Source: Rattus norvegicus
Taxonomy: Eukaryota; Chordata; Mammalia; Rodentia; Muridae
Direction of reading: 5' to 3'
DNA length: 64,000 nucleotides
Assembly (NCBI RefSeq): GCF_036323735.1
Contig: NC_086029.1
Coordinates: 7,921,816 to 7,985,815 of the forward strand
Shown here piece by piece: positions 40,001 through 53,699 of the stretch. Both the position numbers and the translations under genes were made by a program. Positions within the stretch are counted from its first letter, which is position 1; each line of letters starts with the position of its first letter. Under the pieces are notes generated by a model. It saw only the letters and a program-made list of their open reading frames with translations. It did no database searches and was not told the origin of the DNA.

Positions 40001-42276
40001 TGTAATAAGCTTGTTATTCAAGATAGAGCAAGTTTCAACGAAGTGAAACACTGTTTCTTTGTGAATTCAGTTAGTTCCCATTAGCCTGCTCTTGTAATAT
40101 GTGTACATTTAAAGATTTATCAAAATTTGGTGAGCCGAATCTGAGTAACATGGTGAATTGGGTAAGTTCCCAATAGGCCGCAGTAGTAATAGTGGACTGT
40201 TGGGGACATAAAAAATTTTCACGAATGGAATCAAAATTTCTAGGCGAATCAATGAGTTCCCAATGGGACATGCTTGTATGAGTTTGCTTTTCAATAAAGC
40301 AACATTTTAATGAATGGAACCTAAGTATCATGGTGAATTCAGTAGGTTCCCAATAGGATTCACATGTAATAAGCATGTTATTCAAGATAGAGCAACGTTT
40401 TAACGAACTGAAACACTGTTTCTTTGTAAATTCTGTTAGTTCCCAGTAGCCTGCTCTTGTAATATCTGTACTTTTATTCATTTATCAAATTTGGTGAGCC
40501 AAATCTGAGTAACATTGTGAATTCGGTTAGTTCCCAATAGGTCGCAATGATAATAAGTGGACTCTTAGGGATATAGAAAAATTTTCACGAATGGAATCAA
40601 AATTTCAAGGCTAATTCAATGAGTTCCCAATGGGACATGCTTGTATGAGTTTTCTTTTCAATACAGAGCAACATTTTAAGGAACGGTATCTAATTATCAT
40701 GGTGAATTCAGTAGGTTTCCAATAGGATTCGCCTGTAATAAACTTGTTATTCAAGATAGACCAACTTTTTCAAGAACTGAAACACTGTTTCTTTGTGAAT
40801 TCAGTTAGTTCCCAGCAGCTTGCTCTTGTAATATATGTACTTTTAAAGATTTATCATAATTTGTAACCGAATATGAGTAACATGGTGAATTCGGTTAGTT
40901 CCCAATAGTCGCAAGAGTAATAAGAGGCTTGTTTGGGATATAGCAAAATTTTCACGAATGGAATCAAAATTTCTATGAGATTTCAGTGATGTACCAATAG
41001 GACATGCTTGTATGAGTTGTTTTTCGATACAGAGCAACATTTTAAGGAACAGAATCTAAGTATCATGGTGAATTCAGTAGGTTACCAATAGGATTCACAT
41101 GTAATAAGCTTGTTATTCAAGATAGAGCAACGTTTAACGAACTGAAACACTGTTTCTTTGTGTATTCAGTTAGTTCCCAGTAGCCTGCTCTTGTAATATG
41201 TGTACTTTTAAACATTTATCAAAATTTGGTGAGCCGAATCTGAGTAACATGGTTAGTTCGGTTAGTTCCCAATGGGCCGCAGTAGTAATAAGTGGACTGT
41301 TCGGGATATAGAAAAATTTTTACGAATGCGATCAAAATTTCTGGGAGATTTCAGTGAGTTCCCAATGGGACATGCTTGTATGAGTTTGCTTTTCGATACA
41401 GAGCAACATTTTAAAGAACGGAATCTAAGTATCATGGTGAATTCAGTAGGTTCCCAATAGGATTCGAATGTAATAAGCTTGTTATTCAAGATAGAGCAAA
41501 GTTTTAACGCACTGAAACACTGCTTCTTTGTGAATTCCGTTAGTTCCCAGTAGCCTGCTCTTGTAATATGTGTACTTTTAAAGATTTAACGAAATTTGGT
41601 GAGGCGAATCTGAGTAACATGGTGAATTCGGTTAGTTCCCAATGGGCCGGAGTAGTAATAAGTGGACTGTTTGGGATATAGAAAAATTTTCACGAATGGA
41701 ATCAAAATTTCTGGGCGAATTCTGTGACTTACCAACGGGACATGCTTGTATGAGTTTGCTTTTCAATATCGAGCAACATTTTAAGGAACGGAATCTATGT
41801 ATCATGGTGAACTCAGTAGGTTTCCAATAGGATTCGCATGTAATAAGCTTGTTATTCAAGATAGAGCAACATTTTAACGAAATGAAACACTATTTCTTTG
41901 AGTTCTGTTAGTTCCCGGTAGCCTGCCTTTGTAATATGTGTACTTTTAAACATTTATCAAAATTTGGTGAGCCGAATCTGAGTAACATGGTGAATTCGGT
42001 TAGTTCCCAATAGGTCGCAATAGTAATAAGTGGACTGTTAGGAATATAGAAAAATTTTCATGAATGGAATCAAAATTTCCAGGCGAATTCAGTGAGTTGC
42101 CAATGGGACATGCTTGTATGAGTTTGCTTTTCGATACAGAGCAACATTTTAAAGAACGGAATCTAAGTATCATGGTGAATTCAGTAGGTTCCCAATAGGA
42201 TTCGAATGTAATAAGCTTGTTATTCAAGATAGAGCAAAGTTTTAACGCACTGAAACACTGCTTCTTTGTGAATTCC
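36663..42276. repeat. 5,614-bp higher-order unit, copy 1
   Basis: First of almost three head-to-tail copies of a 61-monomer unit: 14 tetramers plus one A-A pentamer. The match to copy 2 (offset 5,614) begins at GTTAGTTCCCAG (36,663 = 42,277); just before it the copies differ (CG against CC, CGAACTG against CGCACTG). Private changes I could place are T at 40,516 where copies 2 and 3 have G. Internally, variants such as TAGACCAACTTTTTCAAG recur about 1,470 bp apart (four tetramers), a trace of older duplication inside the unit. Confidence 0.95.
37486..37577 (+). repeat. Extra A monomer in 5.6-kb unit, copy 1
   Basis: A second A (CCCAGAAGCCTGCTC, GACCCGAATATGAG) follows a normal CAGGCCC A, giving A-A-B-C-D. 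This is why the unit has 61 monomers, not 60. It is the same monomer as 34,070-34,161. Confidence 0.93.
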
Positions 42277-45200
42277 GTTAGTTCCCAGTAGCCTGCTCTT
42301 GTAATATGTGTACTTTTAAAGATTTATCAAAATTTGGTGAGCCGAATCTTAGTAACATAGTGAATTCGTTTAGTTCCCAATAGGCCGCAGTAGTAATAAG
42401 TGGACTGTTCGGGATATAGAAAAATTTCCACGAATGGAATCAAAATTTCTAGGCGAATTCAGTGAGTTCCCAATGGGACATGCTTGTATGAGTTTGCTTT
42501 TCAATATAGAGCAACATTTTAAAGAACGGAATCTAAGTATCATGGTGATTTCAGTAGGTTCCCATTAGGATTCGCATGTAATAAGCTTGTTATTCAAGAT
42601 AGAGCAACGTTTTAACGAACTGAAACACCTTTTCTTTGTGAATTCAGTTAGTTTCCAGTAGCAGGGTCTTTTAATATGTGGACTTTTAAAAATTTATCAA
42701 AATGGTGAGCCGAATCTGAGTAACATGGTTAATTCGGAGAGTTCCCAATAGGCCTCTGTAGTAATAAGTGGACTGTTTGGAATATAGTAAAATTTTCACG
42801 AATGGAATCAAAATTTCTAGGCGAATTCAGTGAGTTCCCAATGGGACATTCTCCTATAAGTTTACTCTTCAATATAGAGCAACATTTTAAGGAACGGTAT
42901 CTAAGTATCATGGTCATTTCAGTGTGTTCCCATTAGGATTCTCATGTAATAAGCTTGTTATTCAATATAGATCAACGTTTTAATGAACTGAAACTCTGTT
43001 TCTTTGTGAATTCAGTTAGTTCCCAGTAGCAGGCCCTTGTAATATGTGTACTTTTAAAGATTTATCAATATTTGGTGAGCCGAATCTGAGTCACATCGTG
43101 AATTCGGTTAGTTCCCAGAAGCCTGCTCTTGTAATATATGTGCTTTTAAAGATTTATCAAAATTTGGTGACCCGAATATGAGTAACGTAGTGAATTCGTT
43201 TAGTTCCCAATAGGCCGTACTTGTAATAAGTGGACTGTTCGGGATATAGAAATATTTTCACGAATGGAATCAAAATTTCTAGGCGAATTCAGTGATTTCC
43301 CAATGGGACATGCTTTACGAGTTTGCTTTTCAATATAGAGAAACATAAGGAACGGAATCTAAGTATCATGGTGAATTCAGTAGGTTTCCAATAGGATTCG
43401 CATGTAATAAGCATGTTACTCAAGATAGAGCAACGTTTTAACGAACTGAAACACTGTTTCTTTGTGAAGTCGGATAGTTCCCTGTAGCAGGCCCTTGTAA
43501 TGTGTGTACTTTTAAGATTTATCAAAATTTGGTGAGCCGAATCTGAGTAACATGGTGAATTCGGTTAGTTCCCAATTGGGCGCAGTGGTAATAAGTAGAC
43601 TCTTCGGGATATAGAACAATTTTCACGAATGGAATCAAAATTTGTAGGAGATTTCAGTGAGTTCTCAATGGGACATGCTTGTATGAGTTTGCTTTTCAAT
43701 ATAGAGCAACATTTTAAGGAATAGAATCTAAGTATCATGGTGAATTCAATAGGTTCCCAATAGGTTTCGCATGTAATAAGCTTGTTATTCAAGATAGAGC
43801 AACGTTTTAACGAACTGAAACACTGTTACTTTGTGAACTCAATTAGATCCCAGTAGCCTGCTCTTGCAATATGTGTACTTTTAAAGATTTATCAATTTGG
43901 TGAGCCGAATCTGATAAACATCGTGAATTCGGTTAGTTCCCAATAGGCCTGAGTAGTAATAAGTGGACTGTTCGGGATATAGAAAAATGTTCACGAATGG
44001 AATCAAAATTTCTAGGCAAATTCAGTGAGTTCCCAATGGGACATGCTTGCATGAGTTTGCTTTTCAATATAGAGCAACATTTTAAAGATCGGAATCTAAG
44101 TATCATGGTGAATTCAGTAGATTCCCAATAGGATTCGCATATAATAAGCATGTTATACAATATAGAGCAACGTTTTAACGAACTGAAACACTGTTTCATT
44201 GTGAATTCAGTTAGTTCCCAGTAGCAGGCCTTGTAATATGTGTACTTTTAAGATTTATCAAAATTTGGTGAGCCGAATCTGAGTAACATGGTGAATTCGG
44301 TTAGTTCCCAATAGGCCGCAGTAGTAATAAGTGGACTGATCGTAATATAGAAAAATTTATACAAATGGAATCAAAATTTCTTGGCGAATTCAGTGAGTTC
44401 CCAATGGGACATGCTTGTCTGAGTTTGCTTTTCAATATAGAGCAACATTTTAAGGAACGGAATGTAAGTATCATGGTGAATTCATTAGGTCCCCAATAGG
44501 ATTCGCATGTAATAAGCTTGTTATTCAAGATAGAGCAACGTTTTACCGAACTGAAACACTGTTTCGTTGTGAACTCAATTAGATCCCAGTAGCCTGCTCT
44601 TGTAATATGTGTACTTTTAAAGATTTATCAAAATTTGGTGAGCCGAATCTGAGTAACATGGTGAATTCAGTTAGTTCCCAATATGCCGCAGTAGTAATAC
44701 GTGGACTGTTCGGGATATAGGAAAATTTTCACGAATGGAATCAAAATTTCAAGGCTAATTCAGTGAGTTCCCAATGCGACATGCTTTTATGAGTTTTCTT
44801 TTCAATACGGAGCAACATTTTAAGGAACGGAAACTAATTATCATGATGAATTCAGTAGGTTCCCAATAGGATTCGCAAGTAATAAACTTGTTATTAAAGA
44901 TAGACCAACTTTTTCAAGAACTGAAACACTGTTTCTTTGTGAATTCAGTTAGTTCCCCGTAGCTTGCTCTTGTAATATATGTACTTTTAACGATTTGTCA
45001 TAATTTGGTAGCCGAATATGAGTAACATGGTGAATTCGGTTAGTTCCCAATAGTCGCAATGGTAATAAGAGGACTGTTTGGGATATAGAAAAATTTTCAC
45101 GCATGGAATCAAAATTTCTAGGAGATTTCAGTGAGGTCCCAATGGTACATGCTTGTATGAGTTGTTTTTCGATACAGAGCAACATTTTAAAGAACGGAAT

Positions 45201-47890
45201 CTAAGTATCATGGTGAATTCAGTAGGTTCCCAATAGGATTCGAATATAATAAGCTTGTTATTCAAGATAGAGCAACGTTTTAACGCACTGAAACACTGTT
45301 TCTTTGTGAATTACGTTAGTTCCCAGTAGCCTGCTCTTGTAATATGTGTACTTTTAAAGATTTAGCAATATTTGTTGAGCCGAATCTGAGTAACATTGTG
45401 AATTTGGTTAGTTCCCAATGGGCAACAGTAGTAATAAGTGGACTGTTCAGGATATAGAAAAATTTTCACGAATGGAATCAAAATTTCTAGGCGAATTCAG
45501 TGAGTTCCCAATGGGACATGCTTGTATGAGTTTGTTTTTCAATATAGAGCAACATTTTAAGGAACGGAATCTAAGTATCATGGTGAATTCAGTGTGTTCC
45601 CAAAAGGATTCGCTTGTAATAAGCTTGTTATTCAAGATAGAGCAAGTTTCAACGAAGTGAAACACTGTTTCTTTGTGAATTCAGTTAGTTCCCATTAGCC
45701 TGCTCTTGTAATATGTGTACATTTAAAGATTTATCAAAATTTGGTGAGCCGAATCTGAGTAACATGGTGAATTGGGTAAGTTCCCAATAGGCCGCAGTAG
45801 TAATAGTGGACTGTTGGGGACATAAAAAATTTTCACGAATGGAATCAAAATTTCTAGGCGAATCAATGAGTTCCCAATGGGACATGCTTGTATGAGTTTG
45901 CTTTTCAATAAAGCAACATTTTAATGAATGGAACCTAAGTATCATGGTGAATTCAGTAGGTTCCCAATAGGATTCACATGTAATAAGCATGTTATTCAAG
46001 ATAGAGCAACGTTTTAACGAACTGAAACACTGTTTCTTTGTAAATTCTGTTAGTTCCCAGTAGCCTGCTCTTGTAATATCTGTACTTTTATTCATTTATC
46101 AAATTTGGTGAGCCAAATCTGAGTAACATGGTGAATTCGGTTAGTTCCCAATAGGTCGCAATGATAATAAGTGGACTCTTAGGGATATAGAAAAATTTTC
46201 ACGAATGGAATCAAAATTTCAAGGCTAATTCAATGAGTTCCCAATGGGACATGCTTGTATGAGTTTTCTTTTCAATACAGAGCAACATTTTAAGGAACGG
46301 TATCTAATTATCATGGTGAATTCAGTAGGTTTCCAATAGGATTCGCCTGTAATAAACTTGTTATTCAAGATAGACCAACTTTTTCAAGAACTGAAACACT
46401 GTTTCTTTGTGAATTCAGTTAGTTCCCAGCAGCTTGCTCTTGTAATATATGTACTTTTAAAGATTTATCATAATTTGTAACCGAATATGAGTAACATGGT
46501 GAATTCGGTTAGTTCCCAATAGTCGCAAGAGTAATAAGAGGCTTGTTTGGGATATAGCAAAATTTTCACGAATGCAATCAAAATTTCTATGAGATTTCAG
46601 TGATGTACCAATAGGACATGCTTGTATGAGTTGTTTTTCGATACAGAGCAACATTTTAAGGAACAGAATCTAAGTATCATGGTGAATTCAGTAGGTTACC
46701 AATAGGATTCACATGTAATAAGCTTGTTATTCAAGATAGAGCAACGTTTAACGAACTGAAACACTGTTTCTTTGTGTATTCAGTTAGTTCCCAGTAGCCT
46801 GCTCTTGTAATATGTGTACTTTTAAACATTTATCAAAATTTGGTGAGCCGAATCTGAGTAACATGGTTAGTTCGGTTAGTTCCCAATGGGCCGCAGTAGT
46901 AATAAGTGGACTGTTCGGGATATAGAAAAATTTTTACGAATGCGATCAAAATTTCTGGGAGATTTCAGTGAGTTCCCAATGGGACATGCTTGTATGAGTT
47001 TGCTTTTCGATACAGAGCAACATTTTAAAGAACGGAATCTAAGTATCATGGTGAATTCAGTAGGTTCCCAATAGGATTCGAATGTAATAAGCTTGTTATT
47101 CAAGATAGAGCAAAGTTTTAACGCACTGAAACACTGCTTCTTTGTGAATTCCGTTAGTTCCCAGTAGCCTGCTCTTGTAATATGTGTACTTTTAAAGATT
47201 TAACGAAATTTGGTGAGGCGAATCTGAGTAACATGGTGAATTCGGTTAGTTCCCAATGGGCCGGAGTAGTAATAAGTGGACTGTTTGGGATATAGAAAAA
47301 TTTTCACGAATGGAATCAAAATTTCTGGGCGAATTCTGTGACTTACCAACGGGACATGCTTGTATGAGTTTGCTTTTCAATATCGAGCAACATTTTAAGG
47401 AACGGAATCTATGTATCATGGTGAACTCAGTAGGTTTCCAATAGGATTCGCATGTAATAAGCTTGTTATTCAAGATAGAGCAACATTTTAACGAAATGAA
47501 ACACTATTTCTTTGAGTTCTGTTAGTTCCCGGTAGCCTGCCTTTGTAATATGTGTACTTTTAAACATTTATCAAAATTTGGTGAGCCGAATCTGAGTAAC
47601 ATGGTGAATTCGGTTAGTTCCCAATAGGTCGCAATAGTAATAAGTGGACTGTTAGGAATATAGAAAAATTTTCATGAATGGAATCAAAATTTCCAGGCGA
47701 ATTCAGTGAGTTGCCAATGGGACATGCTTGTATGAGTTTGCTTTTCGATACAGAGCAACATTTTAAAGAACGGAATCTAAGTATCATGGTGAATTCAGTA
47801 GGTTCCCAATAGGATTCGAATGTAATAAGCTTGTTATTCAAGATAGAGCAAAGTTTTAACGCACTGAAACACTGCTTCTTTGTGAATTCC
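42277..47890. repeat. 5,614-bp higher-order unit, copy 2
   Basis: Second copy, joined directly to copy 1. Substitutions confirmed by position are T at 45,369 (A at 39,755 and 50,983) and C at 46,575 (G at 40,961 and 52,189). I saw no indel between copies in the parts I compared; the exact 5,614-bp spacing of all recurring landmarks supports this. Such identity means very recent duplication, strong homogenisation, or an assembly error. Confidence 0.95.
43100..43191 (+). repeat. Extra A monomer in 5.6-kb unit, copy 2
   Basis: Equivalent of 37,486-37,577 at exactly +5,614 bp. It shows that the register shift predates amplification of the 5.6-kb unit. Confidence 0.93.
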
Positions 47891-50800
47891 GTTAGTTCCC
47901 AGTAGCCTGCTCTTGTAATATGTGTACTTTTAAAGATTTATCAAAATTTGGTGAGCCGAATCTTAGTAACATAGTGAATTCGTTTAGTTCCCAATAGGCC
48001 GCAGTAGTAATAAGTGGACTGTTCGGGATATAGAAAAATTTCCACGAATGGAATCAAAATTTCTAGGCGAATTCAGTGAGTTCCCAATGGGACATGCTTG
48101 TATGAGTTTGCTTTTCAATATAGAGCAACATTTTAAAGAACGGAATCTAAGTATCATGGTGATTTCAGTAGGTTCCCATTAGGATTCGCATGTAATAAGC
48201 TTGTTATTCAAGATAGAGCAACGTTTTAACGAACTGAAACACCTTTTCTTTGTGAATTCAGTTAGTTTCCAGTAGCAGGGTCTTTTAATATGTGGACTTT
48301 TAAAAATTTATCAAAATGGTGAGCCGAATCTGAGTAACATGGTTAATTCGGAGAGTTCCCAATAGGCCTCTGTAGTAATAAGTGGACTGTTTGGAATATA
48401 GTAAAATTTTCACGAATGGAATCAAAATTTCTAGGCGAATTCAGTGAGTTCCCAATGGGACATTCTCCTATAAGTTTACTCTTCAATATAGAGCAACATT
48501 TTAAGGAACGGTATCTAAGTATCATGGTCATTTCAGTGTGTTCCCATTAGGATTCTCATGTAATAAGCTTGTTATTCAATATAGATCAACGTTTTAATGA
48601 ACTGAAACTCTGTTTCTTTGTGAATTCAGTTAGTTCCCAGTAGCAGGCCCTTGTAATATGTGTACTTTTAAAGATTTATCAATATTTGGTGAGCCGAATC
48701 TGAGTCACATCGTGAATTCGGTTAGTTCCCAGAAGCCTGCTCTTGTAATATATGTGCTTTTAAAGATTTATCAAAATTTGGTGACCCGAATATGAGTAAC
48801 GTAGTGAATTCGTTTAGTTCCCAATAGGCCGTACTTGTAATAAGTGGACTGTTCGGGATATAGAAATATTTTCACGAATGGAATCAAAATTTCTAGGCGA
48901 ATTCAGTGATTTCCCAATGGGACATGCTTTACGAGTTTGCTTTTCAATATAGAGAAACATAAGGAACGGAATCTAAGTATCATGGTGAATTCAGTAGGTT
49001 TCCAATAGGATTCGCATGTAATAAGCATGTTACTCAAGATAGAGCAACGTTTTAACGAACTGAAACACTGTTTCTTTGTGAAGTCGGATAGTTCCCTGTA
49101 GCAGGCCCTTGTAATGTGTGTACTTTTAAGATTTATCAAAATTTGGTGAGCCGAATCTGAGTAACATGGTGAATTCGGTTAGTTCCCAATTGGGCGCAGT
49201 GGTAATAAGTAGACTCTTCGGGATATAGAACAATTTTCACGAATGGAATCAAAATTTGTAGGAGATTTCAGTGAGTTCTCAATGGGACATGCTTGTATGA
49301 GTTTGCTTTTCAATATAGAGCAACATTTTAAGGAATAGAATCTAAGTATCATGGTGAATTCAATAGGTTCCCAATAGGTTTCGCATGTAATAAGCTTGTT
49401 ATTCAAGATAGAGCAACGTTTTAACGAACTGAAACACTGTTACTTTGTGAACTCAATTAGATCCCAGTAGCCTGCTCTTGCAATATGTGTACTTTTAAAG
49501 ATTTATCAATTTGGTGAGCCGAATCTGATAAACATCGTGAATTCGGTTAGTTCCCAATAGGCCTGAGTAGTAATAAGTGGACTGTTCGGGATATAGAAAA
49601 ATGTTCACGAATGGAATCAAAATTTCTAGGCAAATTCAGTGAGTTCCCAATGGGACATGCTTGCATGAGTTTGCTTTTCAATATAGAGCAACATTTTAAA
49701 GATCGGAATCTAAGTATCATGGTGAATTCAGTAGATTCCCAATAGGATTCGCATATAATAAGCATGTTATACAATATAGAGCAACGTTTTAACGAACTGA
49801 AACACTGTTTCATTGTGAATTCAGTTAGTTCCCAGTAGCAGGCCTTGTAATATGTGTACTTTTAAGATTTATCAAAATTTGGTGAGCCGAATCTGAGTAA
49901 CATGGTGAATTCGGTTAGTTCCCAATAGGCCGCAGTAGTAATAAGTGGACTGATCGTAATATAGAAAAATTTATACAAATGGAATCAAAATTTCTTGGCG
50001 AATTCAGTGAGTTCCCAATGGGACATGCTTGTCTGAGTTTGCTTTTCAATATAGAGCAACATTTTAAGGAACGGAATGTAAGTATCATGGTGAATTCATT
50101 AGGTCCCCAATAGGATTCGCATGTAATAAGCTTGTTATTCAAGATAGAGCAACGTTTTACCGAACTGAAACACTGTTTCGTTGTGAACTCAATTAGATCC
50201 CAGTAGCCTGCTCTTGTAATATGTGTACTTTTAAAGATTTATCAAAATTTGGTGAGCCGAATCTGAGTAACATGGTGAATTCAGTTAGTTCCCAATATGC
50301 CGCAGTAGTAATACGTGGACTGTTCGGGATATAGGAAAATTTTCACGAATGGAATCAAAATTTCAAGGCTAATTCAGTGAGTTCCCAATGCGACATGCTT
50401 TTATGAGTTTTCTTTTCAATACGGAGCAACATTTTAAGGAACGGAAACTAATTATCATGATGAATTCAGTAGGTTCCCAATAGGATTCGCAAGTAATAAA
50501 CTTGTTATTAAAGATAGACCAACTTTTTCAAGAACTGAAACACTGTTTCTTTGTGAATTCAGTTAGTTCCCCGTAGCTTGCTCTTGTAATATATGTACTT
50601 TTAACGATTTGTCATAATTTGGTAGCCGAATATGAGTAACATGGTGAATTCGGTTAGTTCCCAATAGTCGCAATGGTAATAAGAGGACTGTTTGGGATAT
50701 AGAAAAATTTTCACGCATGGAATCAAAATTTCTAGGAGATTTCAGTGAGGTCCCAATGGTACATGCTTGTATGAGTTGTTTTTCGATACAGAGCAACATT

Positions 50801-53360
50801 TTAAAGAACGGAATCTAAGTATCATGGTGAATTCAGTAGGTTCCCAATAGGATTCGAATATAATAAGCTTGTTATTCAAGATAGAGCAACGTTTTAACGC
50901 ACTGAAACACTGTTTCTTTGTGAATTACGTTAGTTCCCAGTAGCCTGCTCTTGTAATATGTGTACTTTTAAAGATTTAGCAAAATTTGTTGAGCCGAATC
51001 TGAGTAACATTGTGAATTTGGTTAGTTCCCAATGGGCAACAGTAGTAATAAGTGGACTGTTCAGGATATAGAAAAATTTTCACGAATGGAATCAAAATTT
51101 CTAGGCGAATTCAGTGAGTTCCCAATGGGACATGCTTGTATGAGTTTGTTTTTCAATATAGAGCAACATTTTAAGGAACGGAATCTAAGTATCATGGTGA
51201 ATTCAGTGTGTTCCCAAAAGGATTCGCTTGTAATAAGCTTGTTATTCAAGATAGAGCAAGTTTCAACGAAGTGAAACACTGTTTCTTTGTGAATTCAGTT
51301 AGTTCCCATTAGCCTGCTCTTGTAATATGTGTACATTTAAAGATTTATCAAAATTTGGTGAGCCGAATCTGAGTAACATGGTGAATTGGGTAAGTTCCCA
51401 ATAGGCCGCAGTAGTAATAGTGGACTGTTGGGGACATAAAAAATTTTCACGAATGGAATCAAAATTTCTAGGCGAATCAATGAGTTCCCAATGGGACATG
51501 CTTGTATGAGTTTGCTTTTCAATAAAGCAACATTTTAATGAATGGAACCTAAGTATCATGGTGAATTCAGTAGGTTCCCAATAGGATTCACATGTAATAA
51601 GCATGTTATTCAAGATAGAGCAACGTTTTAACGAACTGAAACACTGTTTCTTTGTAAATTCTGTTAGTTCCCAGTAGCCTGCTCTTGTAATATCTGTACT
51701 TTTATTCATTTATCAAATTTGGTGAGCCAAATCTGAGTAACATGGTGAATTCGGTTAGTTCCCAATAGGTCGCAATGATAATAAGTGGACTCTTAGGGAT
51801 ATAGAAAAATTTTCACGAATGGAATCAAAATTTCAAGGCTAATTCAATGAGTTCCCAATGGGACATGCTTGTATGAGTTTTCTTTTCAATACAGAGCAAC
51901 ATTTTAAGGAACGGTATCTAATTATCATGGTGAATTCAGTAGGTTTCCAATAGGATTCGCCTGTAATAAACTTGTTATTCAAGATAGACCAACTTTTTCA
52001 AGAACTGAAACACTGTTTCTTTGTGAATTCAGTTAGTTCCCAGCAGCTTGCTCTTGTAATATATGTACTTTTAAAGATTTATCATAATTTGTAACCGAAT
52101 ATGAGTAACATGGTGAATTCGGTTAGTTCCCAATAGTCGCAAGAGTAATAAGAGGCTTGTTTGGGATATAGCAAAATTTTCACGAATGGAATCAAAATTT
52201 CTATGAGATTTCAGTGATGTACCAATAGGACATGCTTGTATGAGTTGTTTTTCGATACAGAGCAACATTTTAAGGAACAGAATCTAAGTATCATGGTGAA
52301 TTCAGTAGGTTACCAATAGGATTCACATGTAATAAGCTTGTTATTCAAGATAGAGCAACGTTTAACGAACTGAAACACTGTTTCTTTGTGTATTCAGTTA
52401 GTTCCCAGTAGCCTGCTCTTGTAATATGTGTACTTTTAAACATTTATCAAAATTTGGTGAGCCGAATCTGAGTAACATGGTTAGTTCGGTTAGTTCCCAA
52501 TGGGCCGCAGTAGTAATAAGTGGACTGTTCGGGATATAGAAAAATTTTTACGAATGCGATCAAAATTTCTGGGAGATTTCAGTGAGTTCCCAATGGGACA
52601 TGCTTGTATGAGTTTGCTTTTCGATACAGAGCAACATTTTAAAGAACGGAATCTAAGTATCATGGTGAATTCAGTAGGTTCCCAATAGGATTCGAATGTA
52701 ATAAGCTTGTTATTCAAGATAGAGCAAAGTTTTAACGCACTGAAACACTGCTTCTTTGTGAATTCCGTTAGTTCCCAGTAGCCTGCTCTTGTAATATGTG
52801 TACTTTTAAAGATTTAACGAAATTTGGTGAGGCGAATCTGAGTAACATGGTGAATTCGGTTAGTTCCCAATGGGCCGGAGTAGTAATAAGTGGACTGTTT
52901 GGGATATAGAAAAATTTTCACGAATGGAATCAAAATTTCTGGGCGAATTCTGTGACTTACCAACGGGACATGCTTGTATGAGTTTGCTTTTCAATATCGA
53001 GCAACATTTTAAGGAACGGAATCTATGTATCATGGTGAACTCAGTAGGTTTCCAATAGGATTCGCATGTAATAAGCTTGTTATTCAAGATAGAGCAACAT
53101 TTTAACGAAATGAAACACTATTTCTTTGAGTTCTGTTAGTTCCCGGTAGCCTGCCTTTGTAATATGTGTACTTTTAAACATTTATCAAAATTTGGTGAGC
53201 CGAATCTGAGTAACATGGTGAATTCGGTTAGTTCCCAATAGGTCGCAATAGTAATAAGTGGACTGTTAGGAATATAGAAAAATTTTCATGAATGGAATCA
53301 AAATTTCCAGGCGAATTCAGTGAGTTGCCAATGGGACATGCTTGTATGAGTTTGCTTTTC
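47891..53360. repeat. 5,614-bp higher-order unit, copy 3 (incomplete, 5,470 bp)
   Basis: Third copy, which lacks the last 144 bp. The match to copy 2 holds up to 53,360, inside a C monomer at TTTGCTTTTC. There copy 2 continues GATACAGAG and copy 3 switches to AATATAGAG, a C2-to-C1 change. The array therefore ends by a switch within a monomer, as expected for crossover or conversion between homologous units. Confidence 0.95.
48714..48805 (+). repeat. Extra A monomer in 5.6-kb unit, copy 3
   Basis: Equivalent of 43,100-43,191 at exactly +5,614 bp, with the same CAGAAGCC and GACCCGAATATG variants. Confidence 0.93.
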
Positions 53361-53699
53361 AATATAGAGCAACATTTTTAGGAACGGAATCTAAGTATAA
53401 TGTTGAATTCAGTAGGTTCCCAATAGGATTCGCATGTAATAAGCTTGTTATTCAAGATAGAGCAAGTGTTAACGAACTGAAACACTGTTTCTTTGTGAAT
53501 TCTGTTAGTTCCCAGTAGCCTGCTCTTGTAATATGTGTACTTTTAAACATTTATCAAAATTTGTTGAGCCGAATCTGAGTAACATGGTGAATTCGGTTAG
53601 TTTCCAATAGGTCGCAATAGTAATAAGTGGACTGTTAGGAATATAGAAAAATTTTCATGAATGGAATCAAAATTTCCAGGCGAATTCAGTGAGTTGCCA

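Noticed and set aside
36663..53360. Assembly artefact as the sole explanation of the 5.6-kb copies
   Set aside because: The copies carry a few private substitutions in both copy 1 and copy 2, which pure duplication by software would not produce. The copy number still needs long-read proof, so this is only partly rejected.
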